Source: Neoroseomonas lacus | GTDB lineage: Bacteria; Pseudomonadota; Alphaproteobacteria; Acetobacterales; Acetobacteraceae | Direction of reading: 5' to 3' | Assembly (NCBI RefSeq): GCF_014644535.1 | Contig: NZ_BMKW01000016.1 | Span: forward strand, 1-64,000 | Length of the DNA stretch: 64,000 nucleotides | Shown: positions 25,047 through 33,677 of the stretch, piece after piece | Layout: the number at the start of each line of letters is the position of its first letter | How positions within the stretch are numbered: the first letter of the stretch is position 1 | Notes under the pieces: generated by a model | Told to the model about the DNA's origin: nothing | The model's database searches: none | What the model saw: the letters and a program-made list of their open reading frames with translations, nothing else | Program-made: the position numbers and the translations under genes

Positions 25047-26486
25047 ATGACCCGCCCCCTCATCGGTCGCACGGTGCGTCGGTTGCGTGCCGAGCGCGGG
25101 TTGACGCAGCAGGCGCTCGCCACGCGGCTGGGCATTTCCGGCAGCTACCTGAACCTGATCGAACACGACCAGCGCGCGGTGACCGCCTCGCTGCTGATCA
25201 AGCTGACCGAGGTGCTCGGCGTCGAACTCGCCGCACTGTCGGGCAGCGCGGAACGGCAACTGGAATCCGGGCTGCGCGAGGTGTTGTCGGACCCGATGCT
25301 GGGCCTTGAGGAAGTGCCGGAAGGCGAGGTCGCGACGCTCGCCGCTTCCGCGCCGAATGCGGCGCGCGCGGTGCTCGCGCTGTATCGCGCCTGGCGCGTT
25401 GCGAGGGAGGATTCGTCGGGCCTCGCCTTGCCGACCGGCCGGCGCATCCTGCTGCCGAATGAGGAGACGCGCGACTTCTTCCATGACCGCGCCAATCATT
25501 TCCCCGCGCTGGAAGCCGCCGCCGAGGCGATCGGGCGCGAGATCGGCGCGCGTCCGTCGGAGATGAACCACGCCATCGCCGAGCGCCTGCGCCGTGCGCA
25601 TGGCCTCACCGTCATCGTCGGCCCGCTGGAAGGCGCGATGCGCCGTCATGATGCGGCGGCGCGCACGCTGCATCTGTCGGAGTCGCTGCCGCGCGAATCC
25701 CGCGGCTTCCAAATGGCTTTCACGCTGATGCTGCTCGAAGCGCGCGAGGCGGTGGAGGCGGCGATGGAGGGCGCCGAGCCCTCGACGCCCGAGGCCGCGC
25801 AGATGGTCCGCATCGGCCTGCTCAACTACGCCGCCGCCGCACTGCTGATGCCCTATGCTGCGTACTTGGCGGCGGCGCGGGAATTCCGCCACGACATCGA
25901 GGCGCTGGCCGCGCGTTTCGGCGTTTCCTTCGAGCAGGCGGCGCAGCGGCTCTCCACCTTGCAGCGCGACGGCGCGCGCGGCGTGCCGTTCTTCTTCCTG
26001 CGTGTCGATCCCGCCGGCAATGTCGGCAAGCGGTTTTCCGCCGCCGGCTTTCCCTTCGCGCGCTTCGGTGGGTCCTGCCCGCGCTGGGTGGTGCATGAGG
26101 CTTTCACCACGCCCGGACGCATCCGCGTGCAGGTGGCGCGGCTGCCCGATGGCGCGACCTTCCTGACCATCGCGCAGACCGTGCAGGGGCCGGCGGGCCA
26201 TTGGGGCGAACCGCCGGCGGTGCATGTGGTGGCCATGGGCTGCGACATCACGCGCGCGCCGGAGCTGGTCTATGCCGAAGGGCTCGACCTTGAGGCGGCG
26301 GCCGTCGGCATCGGCCTGTCATGCCGGCTGTGCGACCGCGCGGAATGTCGCAGCCGTGCCTTTCCGCCGTTGGAACACCGGCTAGTGCTGGACCCGGCCG
26401 AGGAGGGTGCGGCGCCCTATCGCTTCGAGACGGCGGCGCGGCCGGCGCCGGCCGAGGCGCCGCCGCCCCGCAAGACGCGGCGCTGA
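25047..26486 (+). CDS. XRE-family regulator with ImmA/IrrE-like and DUF2083 domains (ScfR/RamB type)
   Basis: A 479-residue transcription factor. The N-terminal helix-turn-helix (about 8-62) reads [41 protein letters not shown]. An IrrE/peptidase-like middle region follows, and a C-terminal DUF2083 region with the cysteine pattern [16 protein letters not shown], typical of short-chain fatty acyl regulators. RamB of Corynebacterium controls aceA/aceB and PrpR-type homologues control propionate use. Here the gene is divergent from aceA across 155 bp holding several palindromes, so control of the glyoxylate bypass is very likely. Effector binding to an acyl-CoA is a family expectation. Confidence 0.92.
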   Translation: MTRPLIGRTVRRLRAERGLTQQALATRLGISGSYLNLIEHDQRAVTASLLIKLTEVLGVELAALSGSAERQLESGLREVLSDPMLGLEEVPEGEVATLAASAPNAARAVLALYRAWRVAREDSSGLALPTGRRILLPNEETRDFFHDRANHFPALEAAAEAIGREIGARPSEMNHAIAERLRRAHGLTVIVGPLEGAMRRHDAAARTLHLSESLPRESRGFQMAFTLMLLEAREAVEAAMEGAEPSTPEAAQMVRIGLLNYAAAALLMPYAAYLAAAREFRHDIEALAARFGVSFEQAAQRLSTLQRDGARGVPFFFLRVDPAGNVGKRFSAAGFPFARFGGSCPRWVVHEAFTTPGRIRVQVARLPDGATFLTIAQTVQGPAGHWGEPPAVHVVAMGCDITRAPELVYAEGLDLEAAAVGIGLSCRLCDRAECRSRAFPPLEHRLVLDPAEEGAAPYRFETAARPAPAEAPPPRKTRR

Positions 26487-26535
26487 TCGGTCGCCGGCCC
26501 TTCCGGCGCGCCCGGCCGCCCGTTACGCTCGCCGC

Positions 26536-27522
26536 ATGCTGGCATGGATCGAGAATCACGTCGTGCGAGTCGTGCTCGGCGGGGCGCTGCTGCTGTGGCT
26601 CGCCTATGAGGCGACCGGCCTGGTCGCCGCCTATTCCGGCGATGTGCGGGTGACGGCGGCGTTGGTGGCGGTCGCGCCCGAGGTGGGCGGCCCGATCGCC
26701 GTGCTGCCGGTGCGCCCGGACCAGACGGTCGAGGCGAACCAGCCTTTGCTGAGCATTGAGCCGCGGCCCTTCGCGCTGGCGGTGGCGAGTGTCACGGCCG
26801 CGCGCGACGTGGCCGAACGCCAGCGCGGCTTGGCGGAGGATGCGGTGGCGGAGGCCTCCGCCGCGATCGACCAGGCACGCGCGCGGCTGACCGATGCGCA
26901 GGCCGTCCTGGCGCGAGACCAGACGCTCGGGCGCAGCGGCATCATGCCGCAGGAACGCGTGCAGGATGCGGTGCGCGACGCGGCGGTAGCGCAAGCGGAG
27001 ATCCGTCGCGCCGAGGCTGCGCTGAGCGTGGCGCATCGCCTCGTCGAGGTGCGCCAGGCCGAGGCTGCGGCGGCGACGGCGGCGCTGGACCGGGCGGCCT
27101 ATGACTTGGCGCGCACGCGCGTCTTCGCACCCCTTGCCGGACGTGTCGCGCCCTTCGACGCGCGGCCCGGCGACATGGCCGCGCCGGGGCAGGCAGTGTT
27201 GACGCTGGTGACCGATGCCGATTGGCGGCTGGTCGCCAATGTGGCGGAACGGCATCTGCGGCGCCTGCGGCCGGGGCAGACGGTCTGGGTGCTGCTCGGC
27301 AGCGACCCGTGGCGGCTGCATCGCGGCCGGGTGCGCAGCATCGCCCCGGCGGTGTTGAGCGCGCCGGCCAGCGCATCCGAGGCGGTGGTGCCGGTGGTGC
27401 CGCCGGAGACCGACTGGATCCGCCTGCCGCAGCATTTCCCGGTCGAGATCACGCTGCCCGACCTGCCGCCCGGGGTGCGGCTCTTCCATGGCGCGACGGC
27501 GCGCGTGCTGGTGTGGTTCTGA
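26536..27522 (+). CDS. HlyD/EmrA-type periplasmic adaptor (membrane fusion) protein
   Basis: A 328-residue protein with one N-terminal membrane helix (VVLGGALLLWLAYEATGLVAAY), a split biotinyl-lipoyl-like domain (VAPEVGGPIAVLPVRPDQTVEANQPLLSIEPRPF ... YDLARTRVFAPLAGRVA) and a long alanine-rich coiled-coil hairpin between (about 85-185). A beta-barrel with DWRLVANVAERHLRRLRPGQTVWVLLG follows. It links an inner-membrane component to the periplasm or an outer-membrane channel. The FUSC-family membrane gene follows after 111 bp, matching the AaeA-AaeB type aromatic-acid efflux arrangement. A long palindrome separates the two genes. Confidence 0.92.
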   Translation: MLAWIENHVVRVVLGGALLLWLAYEATGLVAAYSGDVRVTAALVAVAPEVGGPIAVLPVRPDQTVEANQPLLSIEPRPFALAVASVTAARDVAERQRGLAEDAVAEASAAIDQARARLTDAQAVLARDQTLGRSGIMPQERVQDAVRDAAVAQAEIRRAEAALSVAHRLVEVRQAEAAAATAALDRAAYDLARTRVFAPLAGRVAPFDARPGDMAAPGQAVLTLVTDADWRLVANVAERHLRRLRPGQTVWVLLGSDPWRLHRGRVRSIAPAVLSAPASASEAVVPVVPPETDWIRLPQHFPVEITLPDLPPGVRLFHGATARVLVWF

Positions 27523-27626
27523 GTGTCCATCCTCCTGTCCGGCGGCGGCCCGCACCTTACCCGGCCGGCCATTCGAAGGTCGTGAGGTGGGGGTGCGGGC
27601 CGCGGCCGGACGTGTCGGGTGGACGC
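27523..27626. repeat. MITE-like long palindrome, copy 3 (divergent)
   Basis: Begins at the base after the HlyD-type stop codon (TGA, 27520-27522) with GTGTCCA and ends near TGGACGC. Inner arms GTCCGGC-GGCGGCCCGCACC and the complement enclose a core similar to those at 1-63 and 43168-43230. There is no matching target duplication on the right (TAG), so it may be decayed. It is intergenic within the HlyD-FUSC pair. Confidence 0.6.
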
Positions 27627-27633
27627 TAGGCCG

Positions 27634-28653
27634 ATGGGGTGGAGCGCGCGGCAGGGTCTGACCACCGCGACCGGCGTGGTGGTGGCGGTGCTGGCTGCGC
27701 TGCTGCTGGGGTTGCAGGACCCGTGGTGGTCGGCGATCTCGGCCTGGGTGGTGGCGGGGCCGGACCGGCACATGATGCTGGCCAAGGCGATGCAGCGGGT
27801 GATGGGCACGCTGCTCGGCCTGGCCGCCGGGCTGGTGCTGGCGACGCTGTCGAACGGGCAGCCGGCCTTGCTGCTGGTCGCGCTGTTCTGCGTGGGGGCG
27901 GTGGGGACGCGCGCGCGGTATGTCGCGGCGGCGCCCTATGCCTGGCTGCTCGGCGCGGTGACGGCGACGATGGTGCTGGTGCAGGCGGCGGTCGCACCGG
28001 CCGGGTTGTTCGACTTCGCGGCCAATCGGTCGGCGGAGATAATCACTGGCGTGATCTGCGCCGCCTCGGTGGCGGTGGTGATCATGCCCACCGCCAGGGC
28101 GGCGCCCGGCGCCGCGGCGCCGGTGCTGTCGGAGCGGGAACTCTCGGCCGTGACGCTGATCGGCGGCCTGGTGCTGGTGGCGGTGGTGTTGCTGTGGCAG
28201 CGCTTCGATCTGCCGCAGCCGGTGCAGATGGCGATCTCGGCGCTGGTGGTGCTGGACCGGGACCTCGGCGCGCTGCGTCATCGGGGGCGGCAGCGAGTGG
28301 TGGGCTGCCTGCTGGGTGGTGCTTTCGGGCTGGGTGCGATGATGCTGGGCGGGGCGTCGCTTGTGCTGTGGCTCGGCGTGCTGGGGCTGGGGCTGTTCCT
28401 GTTCTCGGTGCTGCACCATGGCGGCGGGCCGTCAGCCTATGTCGGCACGCAGGGCGGGCTCGCGGTGATCATCACGCTGGTCGCCGGGCGCGGGCCGCCG
28501 GCATCGATCCTGCCGGTGGTGGACCGGCTGGCCGGGGCGACCCTGGGCGTCCTCGTGCTGATCCTGACGACGACGGTGGTGATGCAAGGGATGCTTCAGC
28601 CCCATGGGCTGGCGGGCCGGCAGGGCGGATCCCGGTCGGGTGGAAGCGCCTGA
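27634..28653 (+). CDS. FUSC family inner-membrane protein (AaeB-like)
   Basis: A 339-residue polytopic protein with about ten hydrophobic segments in two similar halves, as in half-size fusaric acid resistance/AaeB-type proteins: GLQDPWWSAISAWVVAGPDRHMMLAKAMQRVMGTLLGLAAG in the first half and LPQPVQMAISALVVLDRDLGALRHRGRQRVVGCLLGGAFG in the second. Such proteins work with an HlyD-type adaptor to export aromatic acids or related toxic compounds. The partner gene is directly upstream. The ATG at 27634 is chosen; an in-frame GTG 15 bp earlier is possible. The substrate cannot be deduced. Confidence 0.9.
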   Translation: MGWSARQGLTTATGVVVAVLAALLLGLQDPWWSAISAWVVAGPDRHMMLAKAMQRVMGTLLGLAAGLVLATLSNGQPALLLVALFCVGAVGTRARYVAAAPYAWLLGAVTATMVLVQAAVAPAGLFDFAANRSAEIITGVICAASVAVVIMPTARAAPGAAAPVLSERELSAVTLIGGLVLVAVVLLWQRFDLPQPVQMAISALVVLDRDLGALRHRGRQRVVGCLLGGAFGLGAMMLGGASLVLWLGVLGLGLFLFSVLHHGGGPSAYVGTQGGLAVIITLVAGRGPPASILPVVDRLAGATLGVLVLILTTTVVMQGMLQPHGLAGRQGGSRSGGSA

Positions 28654-28721
28654 CCGGGTGACGTTGCTCGCGAGCGGGTTCCGCGCACCGGGGCGAGCCA
28701 TGGCAGGGCGGCTGGCGGCGA

Positions 28722-29336
28722 TCAGCCCAGATGCCAGTCCCCGACCGGGCCTGGCCATTCCGGTGGCGGTTCGCCGACGCCGGCCTCATTCATCCAGTCG
28801 GCGACGACCTGCTCGGCATCGGGGTCATGCAGCCCAGCGATTGTCGCGTCGTAGAGGTCGGGGTCCGCCGCGATGGCGAGGTCGAGGCCGAGCAGGGCGA
28901 GCAGCGCTTCCTGCTCCGCCAGCTCCGGGCCGGGCAGTGGGCCGGCATTGGCCGCGAGGATGGCGTCTAGATCGGCCAGGCTCGGGAAGGCATCCTCGGG
29001 CGGCACGTCGAAGGGCGGCGGGGGGGCGGGATCGGCGGCGGTCACCGCCGGCGCCGGTTCGGGCGCAGGCCCGGCGGCCGGTAGAGGCTCCGGCGCGGCT
29101 TCGGGGGGCGCGACATCCGGCCCGGCGGCGGGGGCGGGCTCCACGGGCACGGGGGCCTCGGGCGCCGGTATGGCGACGAGCAGCGCCTCAGTCGCCGGGG
29201 TGGCGGCGAATACCGCGTCAACAGACGGCACCGCCTCCGTCACCGTGGTGGGGCCGGAGACCAGGATTTCGTCCGGAACGACGAAAGGCGGTTCCTCCAG
29301 GAGGAAGAAGGCGTCGGGCAGAGGCGGGATGATCAT
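28722..29336 (-). CDS. Acidic alanine/proline-rich hypothetical protein
   Basis: Not recognised. The 204-residue product has a low-complexity middle (about 55-120) of alternating Pro, Ala and Glu. A more ordered, leucine-rich C-terminal part follows (FPSLADLDAILAANAGPLPGPELAEQEALLALLGLDLAIAADPDLYDATIAGLHDP) and ends in VADWMNEAGVGEPPPEWPGPVGDWHLG. It is strongly acidic, with no signal peptide or membrane segment. The ordered C-terminus and the ATG close to an AT-richer region favour a real gene over the antisense frame. A linker or surface-adaptor role would be a guess. Confidence 0.6.
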   Translation of the reverse strand: MIIPPLPDAFFLLEEPPFVVPDEILVSGPTTVTEAVPSVDAVFAATPATEALLVAIPAPEAPVPVEPAPAAGPDVAPPEAAPEPLPAAGPAPEPAPAVTAADPAPPPPFDVPPEDAFPSLADLDAILAANAGPLPGPELAEQEALLALLGLDLAIAADPDLYDATIAGLHDPDAEQVVADWMNEAGVGEPPPEWPGPVGDWHLG

Positions 29337-29402
29337 GGCGCAACTCGAACCGAGGGGTGATTGCGACCTCTTGCCGCGTCTCGGGCCCGCGCTGCGCGGA
29401 CC

Positions 29403-29417
29403 TTAACCATGCGTCAA
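29403..29417. promoter_or_regulatory. Possible CtrA-like site in an AT-richer promoter region
   Basis: TTAA-N7-TCAA matches the CtrA consensus TTAA-N7-TTAA with one mismatch. More TTAA words follow at 29442 and 29463. The region 29400-29480 is clearly less GC-rich than its surroundings and lies between the divergent hypothetical gene and gshB. The remaining 29337-29611 shows no other element. Confidence 0.3.
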
Positions 29418-29611
29418 TCTATGCCACAAAGACGGCAGAGCTTAACCCACAATCGTGCGACGTTAATCTAAAACAACCATGAGTTGCATTGTCGGTGCCA
29501 GCCCAGGGCCTCTGGCGGATTCCGCGCGGGGGTGGCACGACAGGCCCAAGCGGTCCGTCCCGGACCATCACTCGAGGGGTCCCTCGCGGACCCGGATCAG
29601 GAAGCGCGCCC

Positions 29612-30559
29612 ATGACCCGCAGCCTTCGCGTCGCGGTCCAGATGGACCCGATCGAGACCATCAACATCGACGCTGACAGCACCTTCGCCCTGATGCTGGA
29701 GGCGCAGGCGCGCGGCCATGCGCTGTGGCACTACCATGTGCGCGACCTCGCCTTGCGCGGCGGGCGCGTCACCGCCTGGGCGAAGCGGGTGCAGGTGCGG
29801 CGCGAACAGGGCAACCACTTCACCTTCGGCGCGGAGGTGGAACTCGACCTCGGCTCCGGCGCGGATGTGGTGCTAATGCGCCAGGACCCGCCCTTCGACA
29901 TGGGCTACATCACCGCGACTCACATCCTCGAGCACATCCACCCGAAGACGCTGGTGGTGAACGACCCGGCCTCGGTGCGCAACGCGCCGGAGAAGCTGTT
30001 CGTCACGCATTTCCCCGAGTTGATGCCGATCACGATGGTGACCGCCGACCGCCGGCGCATCGCCTCCTTCCGCGCCGAGCACGGCGACATCATCATCAAG
30101 CCGCTGTTCGGCAATGGCGGCGCCGGCGTGTTCCATCTGCGCCCCGAAGACCCGAACATGAACGCGCTGGTCGAGATGTTCACCGAACGCTCCCGCGAGC
30201 CCCTCGTGATCCAGAAATACGTCCCGGCCGTGCGCGAGGGCGACAAGCGCATCATCCTGGTGGATGGCGTGGCGATGGGCGCGATCAACCGCGTGCCCGC
30301 CGCCGGCGAGGCGCGTTCGAACATGCATGTCGGCGGCCGGCCCGAGCCCACGACGTTGACCGATCGCGAGCGCGAGATCTGCGAGGCCATCGGGCCGGAA
30401 CTCAAGGCGCGCGGCATGATCTTCGTGGGCATCGACGTGATCGGCGGCTTCCTCACCGAGATCAACGTGACCTCGCCCACCGGGCTGCAGGAGATCGCGC
30501 GCTTCGACGGCGTGCATCTGGAAAAGGCGATCTGGGATGCGATCGAGGCGAAGCGGTAA
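29612..30559 (+). CDS. gshB: Glutathione synthetase
   Basis: ATP-dependent ligase joining gamma-glutamylcysteine and glycine, the last step of glutathione synthesis, cytosolic. The 315-residue length and ATP-grasp layout fit bacterial Gsh[31 protein letters not shown] at the N-terminus, [33 protein letters not shown] with the ATP-binding Lys and glycine loop, [21 protein letters not shown], and [19 protein letters not shown] with the metal-binding Glu and Asn. The ATG at 29612 ([10 protein letters not shown]) gives the normal N-terminus. gshA is not in the window. Confidence 0.96.
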   Translation: MTRSLRVAVQMDPIETINIDADSTFALMLEAQARGHALWHYHVRDLALRGGRVTAWAKRVQVRREQGNHFTFGAEVELDLGSGADVVLMRQDPPFDMGYITATHILEHIHPKTLVVNDPASVRNAPEKLFVTHFPELMPITMVTADRRRIASFRAEHGDIIIKPLFGNGGAGVFHLRPEDPNMNALVEMFTERSREPLVIQKYVPAVREGDKRIILVDGVAMGAINRVPAAGEARSNMHVGGRPEPTTLTDREREICEAIGPELKARGMIFVGIDVIGGFLTEINVTSPTGLQEIARFDGVHLEKAIWDAIEAKR

Positions 30560-30645
30560 GTACTAGCGGCCCGGTGTCGTGACCGGCGGAGGCGAGTGGG
30601 GCGTTGCTCCATTCGCGCCGGGATGATGCCGCCCGACGGCGGAAC

Positions 30646-30680
30646 CGGAGAGGGCTTTGCCCCCTCCGGCTTTCCTCACC
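30646..30680. repeat. Double-hairpin repeat remnant at the end of the histidine kinase gene
   Basis: An imperfect GC hairpin CCGGAGAGGG/CCCCCTCCGG is followed by CCTCACCCCG, the linker seen in other copies. The kinase stop (TCA, 30676-30678, minus strand) is inside that linker, so the repeat supplies the gene's stop codon. It lies between convergent gshB and the kinase gene. Confidence 0.6.
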
Positions 30681-31680
30681 CCGGCGCATCCTCCGGCGGC
30701 GGCAACAACACCGTGACGACCGCGCCGCCCTCGGCCGCATTGCCGAGTTCCAGGCTGCCACCCAGCCGTTGCGCCATGCTGCTCATCACCAGCAGGCCGA
30801 GGCTTTCTCCATCGGCATCCGGCACGGTCTCGAAGCCGGGGCCGTCATCGCGCAGCACAAGGCGGCGCCCGCCATCCGCCGTGGCCTCGAAGCGAATGGC
30901 GATATGGCCAGTCTCGCGCCCCGCGAAGGCGTGCTTGACGGCGTTGGTCACGGCCTCGGCGATGATCATCGACAAGGAGGTGGCGTCCGCCGGCGTGATC
31001 GCCAGGCGCGGCGCGGTCACGCTGACCGTCACGCCATCGCGCCCGGCGGCCACCAGGATGTCGCGCACCAGGGTCTCGATCGCCTTTTCAAAGCCTGTCT
31101 CACCCAGCGCCGGGTCGTGCAGTCGGCGGTGGATGGTCGCGACGATCGACAGCCGCGTCACGGCGTCGTCCAGCACGGCGACGGCATCCTCGGCGGTTTC
31201 GACGCGGGCTGCCTCGAGCGACAGCAGGCTGGCGACCAGTTGGATGCCGTTGGCGATGCGGTGCTGCAATTCGCTGAACATCAGTTGTTCGGAGGCGCGC
31301 AGCGCTTCCATCTGTGCCCGCTTCCATTCCAGCCGCCGCATCGCCTTGGTCAGCCGGTGGACCAGCGCGATCTGGCTACCGGCCACCGCGGCGAAGAGCG
31401 CCAGGGCCACGGCGTCGCGCGGCCAGACGAAGGTCCAGGCGCCCGGCGGCGGCAAGAAGAAATAGCTGGCCGACAGCAGCGAGGCGACCGCCACCACCGT
31501 CGCCGGCAGCCAGCCACCGACGAAGGATGTCAGCAGCACAGCCAACAGGAACGTGAGGAAGGGCAGGCCCGCCATGACGTCGGAAAACAGATAGCGGGTG
31601 AGGAAAGCGGCTGCAAAAGTGATTGCGGCCACTGCCCACCCCATCCATGGCTTGCGGCCGAGGCTCTCGAATACGGCCAA
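30676..31680 (-). CDS. DUF4118/HisKA_2 sensor histidine kinase
   Basis: A 334-residue membrane kinase. The N-terminal half holds about four membrane helices of the DUF4118 (KdpD-like) type: LTRYLFSDVMAGLPFLTFLLAVLLTSFVGGWLPATVVAVASLLSASYFFLPP. The HisKA_2 phosphoacceptor box is FSELQHRIANGIQLVASLLSLEA with the His near residue 140. The ATPase domain shows IIAEAVTNAVKHAF (N box), VLRDDGPGF (G1) and GLLVMSSMAQRLGG (G2). Kinases of this class often serve general-stress or light responses. No response regulator adjoins, so it is an orphan. It is divergent from a Crp/Fnr gene by 73 bp, which may be its functional neighbour. Confidence 0.92.
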   Translation of the reverse strand: MAVFESLGRKPWMGWAVAAITFAAAFLTRYLFSDVMAGLPFLTFLLAVLLTSFVGGWLPATVVAVASLLSASYFFLPPPGAWTFVWPRDAVALALFAAVAGSQIALVHRLTKAMRRLEWKRAQMEALRASEQLMFSELQHRIANGIQLVASLLSLEAARVETAEDAVAVLDDAVTRLSIVATIHRRLHDPALGETGFEKAIETLVRDILVAAGRDGVTVSVTAPRLAITPADATSLSMIIAEAVTNAVKHAFAGRETGHIAIRFEATADGGRRLVLRDDGPGFETVPDADGESLGLLVMSSMAQRLGGSLELGNAAEGGAVVTVLLPPPEDAPG

Positions 31681-31753
31681 GCCGGTCAGTCTCCTTGGGT
31701 TGCCGCATACTGCAATCCACGCGACGCGGCGTCATTAACCTGTGATAACCACC

Positions 31754-32491
31754 ATGATGGAACCAGTGCTGCCCTGCTCGGCTTGCCCCTTGCGACCGCT
31801 GCCGGCCTTCAAGCCGCTGCGGCCGGAGGAGGTGATGTCCATTTCCGCCGCCAAGGTCGGCCAGCGCTTGTGCTCGGCCGGGGCGACCGTTCTCGCCGAG
31901 GGGCAGGCGACCACACGCGTCTATGTCCTTCTGGCCGGTTGGGCGTTCCGGTTCAAGTCGCTGGAGGATGGCCGGCGGCAGATCCTGAACTTCCTGCTGC
32001 CGGGGGATCTGCTCGGGCTTCAGGGGGAATTGCTGGCGCGGCTGCCGCATGGGGTTGAGGCGCTGACGCCGGTCAATCTCTGTGCCTTCGGCAGCGATGC
32101 CGTGCCGAGCTTCTTTCGCGACCATCCGGGCATTGCGCTCGATGTCACCTGGCTCGCCGCGCACGAGGAAAGGCTGGTCGATGATGCGGTGCTGACGGTG
32201 GGGCGCCGCACCGCAATGGAACGCGTCGCGGCATTGCTGGTGCATCTGTTCAAGCGCGCTGCCTCGGTCGGGCTGGTGGAGCGGGACAGCATTCCGTTTC
32301 CATTGACGCAGCTTCACATCGCCGATGCGCTTGGCCTCTCGGTGGTGCACACCAACCGGGTGCTGCAACGACTGCGCAAGGGCGGCTTCATCCGGCTGGA
32401 GGATCAGCGGCTGGCGATCGGCGATCTGGGGGCGATGCGGCGGGTGGGGCAGTATTGGGAACAGCCGGCGCCGTTGCGGCCGTTGCTTTAG
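31754..32491 (+). CDS. Crp/Fnr family transcriptional regulator
   Basis: A 245-residue regulator. The N-terminus MMEPVLPCSACPLRPLPAFKPL carries a CxxC pair, then a cyclic-nucleotide-binding-like beta-roll (GATVLAEGQATTRVYVLLAGWAFRFKSLEDGRRQILNFLLPGDLLGLQGEL). The C-terminal winged helix has recognition helix LTQLHIADALGLSVVHTNRVLQRLRKGGFI. The cAMP-contact residues of true Crp are not evident. The cysteines are too few in the N-terminus for an FNR 4Fe-4S cluster, so the signal is unknown. ATG codons at 31754 and 31757 are both possible; a GTG at 31742 is also in frame. The kinase gene is divergent. Confidence 0.92.
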   Translation: MMEPVLPCSACPLRPLPAFKPLRPEEVMSISAAKVGQRLCSAGATVLAEGQATTRVYVLLAGWAFRFKSLEDGRRQILNFLLPGDLLGLQGELLARLPHGVEALTPVNLCAFGSDAVPSFFRDHPGIALDVTWLAAHEERLVDDAVLTVGRRTAMERVAALLVHLFKRAASVGLVERDSIPFPLTQLHIADALGLSVVHTNRVLQRLRKGGFIRLEDQRLAIGDLGAMRRVGQYWEQPAPLRPLL

Positions 32492-32555
32492 CGGGCGGCG
32501 GTTCCTCGGTCACGCCGATGGCTTTATCCTACGTGCCATCATCAGGGAGGCGCGC

Positions 32556-33188
32556 ATGCTGAAGGTCTGGGGCCGGGTCAATTCGGTCAATGTGAAGAAG
32601 GTGCTGTGGATGCTCGACGAGCTCGGCACCGCCTATGACCGCGTTGACGCCGGCATGGAGCATGGCGTGGTGAATGATGTGCCCTATCGTTCCATGAACC
32701 CGAATGGACGCGTGCCGACCATCGAGGATGGCGACTTCGTCCTGTGGGAGTCGAATTCCATCCTGCGCTACCTGGCGATGAAGCATGGCGACGCGCTGTA
32801 TCCGACCGACCCGGCGGCGCGGGCGAGTGCCGACCGCTGGATGGATTGGCAGCTCTCCACGCTCGGCCCGGCGGAGCGCAACCTGTTCTGGGGCATGGTG
32901 CGCACCGCGCCCGACAAGCGCGACATGGCCGCCGTGATGGCGGCGGCCAAGGCCGCGGGCGAATGCTGGGCGATGCTCGATGCGCATATCGCGCGCCATG
33001 GCGGGCCGTTCATCGACGGTGCGGCGATGACGATCGCCGACATCGTGCTCGGTTGCTATGCGCGGCGGTGGTTCGGGCCGGAAGTGCGAGTGGACGGGAT
33101 GCCGGAATTCGCGGCGCTGGCGCGCTGGTATGCGGCGATCGGCCAGCGCCCGGGCTTCGATCGCTGGGTGGCTGTGCCGATGACATGA
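32556..33188 (+). CDS. Glutathione S-transferase family protein
   Basis: A 210-residue cytosolic GST. The N-terminal thioredoxin-like domain reads LKVWGRVNSVNVKKVLWMLDELGTAYDRVDAG, with NGRVPTIEDGDFVLWESNSILRYLA holding the cis-Pro and the Glu-Ser glutathione contacts near residue 65. The helical C-terminal domain has the N-capping motif AAMTIADIVLG. A Ser or Asn in the first loop, and not Tyr, is the likely thiol-activating residue, as in theta-like or beta-like classes. The RBS AGGGAGG precedes the ATG by 6 bp. The stop overlaps the start of the next gene (ATGA). gshB 2 kb upstream supplies the cofactor. Confidence 0.93.
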   Translation: MLKVWGRVNSVNVKKVLWMLDELGTAYDRVDAGMEHGVVNDVPYRSMNPNGRVPTIEDGDFVLWESNSILRYLAMKHGDALYPTDPAARASADRWMDWQLSTLGPAERNLFWGMVRTAPDKRDMAAVMAAAKAAGECWAMLDAHIARHGGPFIDGAAMTIADIVLGCYARRWFGPEVRVDGMPEFAALARWYAAIGQRPGFDRWVAVPMT

Positions 33189-33628
33189 CGGAACCGCCAC
33201 CCGACCACGACGCCTATTTGCGCGACTATTACGAGTCCAATCGCGCCGAGCGCGAACGCTTCGCCGCCAGGCTGGACCGCCGGCCCTTCGGCGAACGCTT
33301 GGCCGGCCGACTTTGGCGTGAATTGTCCCGGTGCGCACAGGGCAAGGGGCTGATCCATGAGACGCACCGGGACTATTGCGGCCATGGGCTGATCCGCAGC
33401 GGCGGCGGCGTCATCCTGTGCGAGATTCAGGATGGCTTCTTCCCTGGTCCAGCGATCGCGCATTGGCGTGACGAGGAGGCGTTTGTTGCGTTCTTCGCGC
33501 GGCAGTCGGATTGGAGCTGCTCGGGCTGGGAGCCGGCGGAACCGGTGTTCTACACGGAAGATCCGTGGCGACGGTCCAACCAGCGACTGTCGCGCGCGGT
33601 GATCAAGCGGTTCCTGCCGCTCTGGTGA
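33185..33628 (+). CDS. Hypothetical protein coupled to the GST gene
   Basis: Not recognised. The 147-residue product begins MTEPPPDHDAYLRDYYESNRAERERFAARLDRRPFGERLAG. It continues with THRDYCGHGLIRSGGGVILCEIQDGFFPGPAIAHWRDEEAFVAFFARQSDWSCSGWEPAEP. It is rich in Trp, Tyr and Phe, has no signal peptide or membrane segment, and looks like a single compact alpha/beta domain. Its ATG overlaps the GST stop by 4 bp, so the two are cotranslated and may act together. The final FLPLW precedes the stop at 33628. Confidence 0.75.
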   Translation: MTEPPPDHDAYLRDYYESNRAERERFAARLDRRPFGERLAGRLWRELSRCAQGKGLIHETHRDYCGHGLIRSGGGVILCEIQDGFFPGPAIAHWRDEEAFVAFFARQSDWSCSGWEPAEPVFYTEDPWRRSNQRLSRAVIKRFLPLW

Positions 33629-33677
33629 AGGCCGCCGCGTTCGTCACGACGTAGGCCACGCCGGCGATGAAGGCGAC

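Noticed and set aside
26248-28419. 723-codon minus-strand open frame
   Set aside because: It runs opposite the HlyD and FUSC genes and the regulator's end. The composition (His, Arg, Gln, Pro) is that of a GC-rich shadow frame.
28873-29406. Plus-strand 177-codon frame of Gly/Ser/Ala
   Set aside because: Low-complexity antisense of the acidic hypothetical gene; the minus frame has an ordered C-terminus, this one none.
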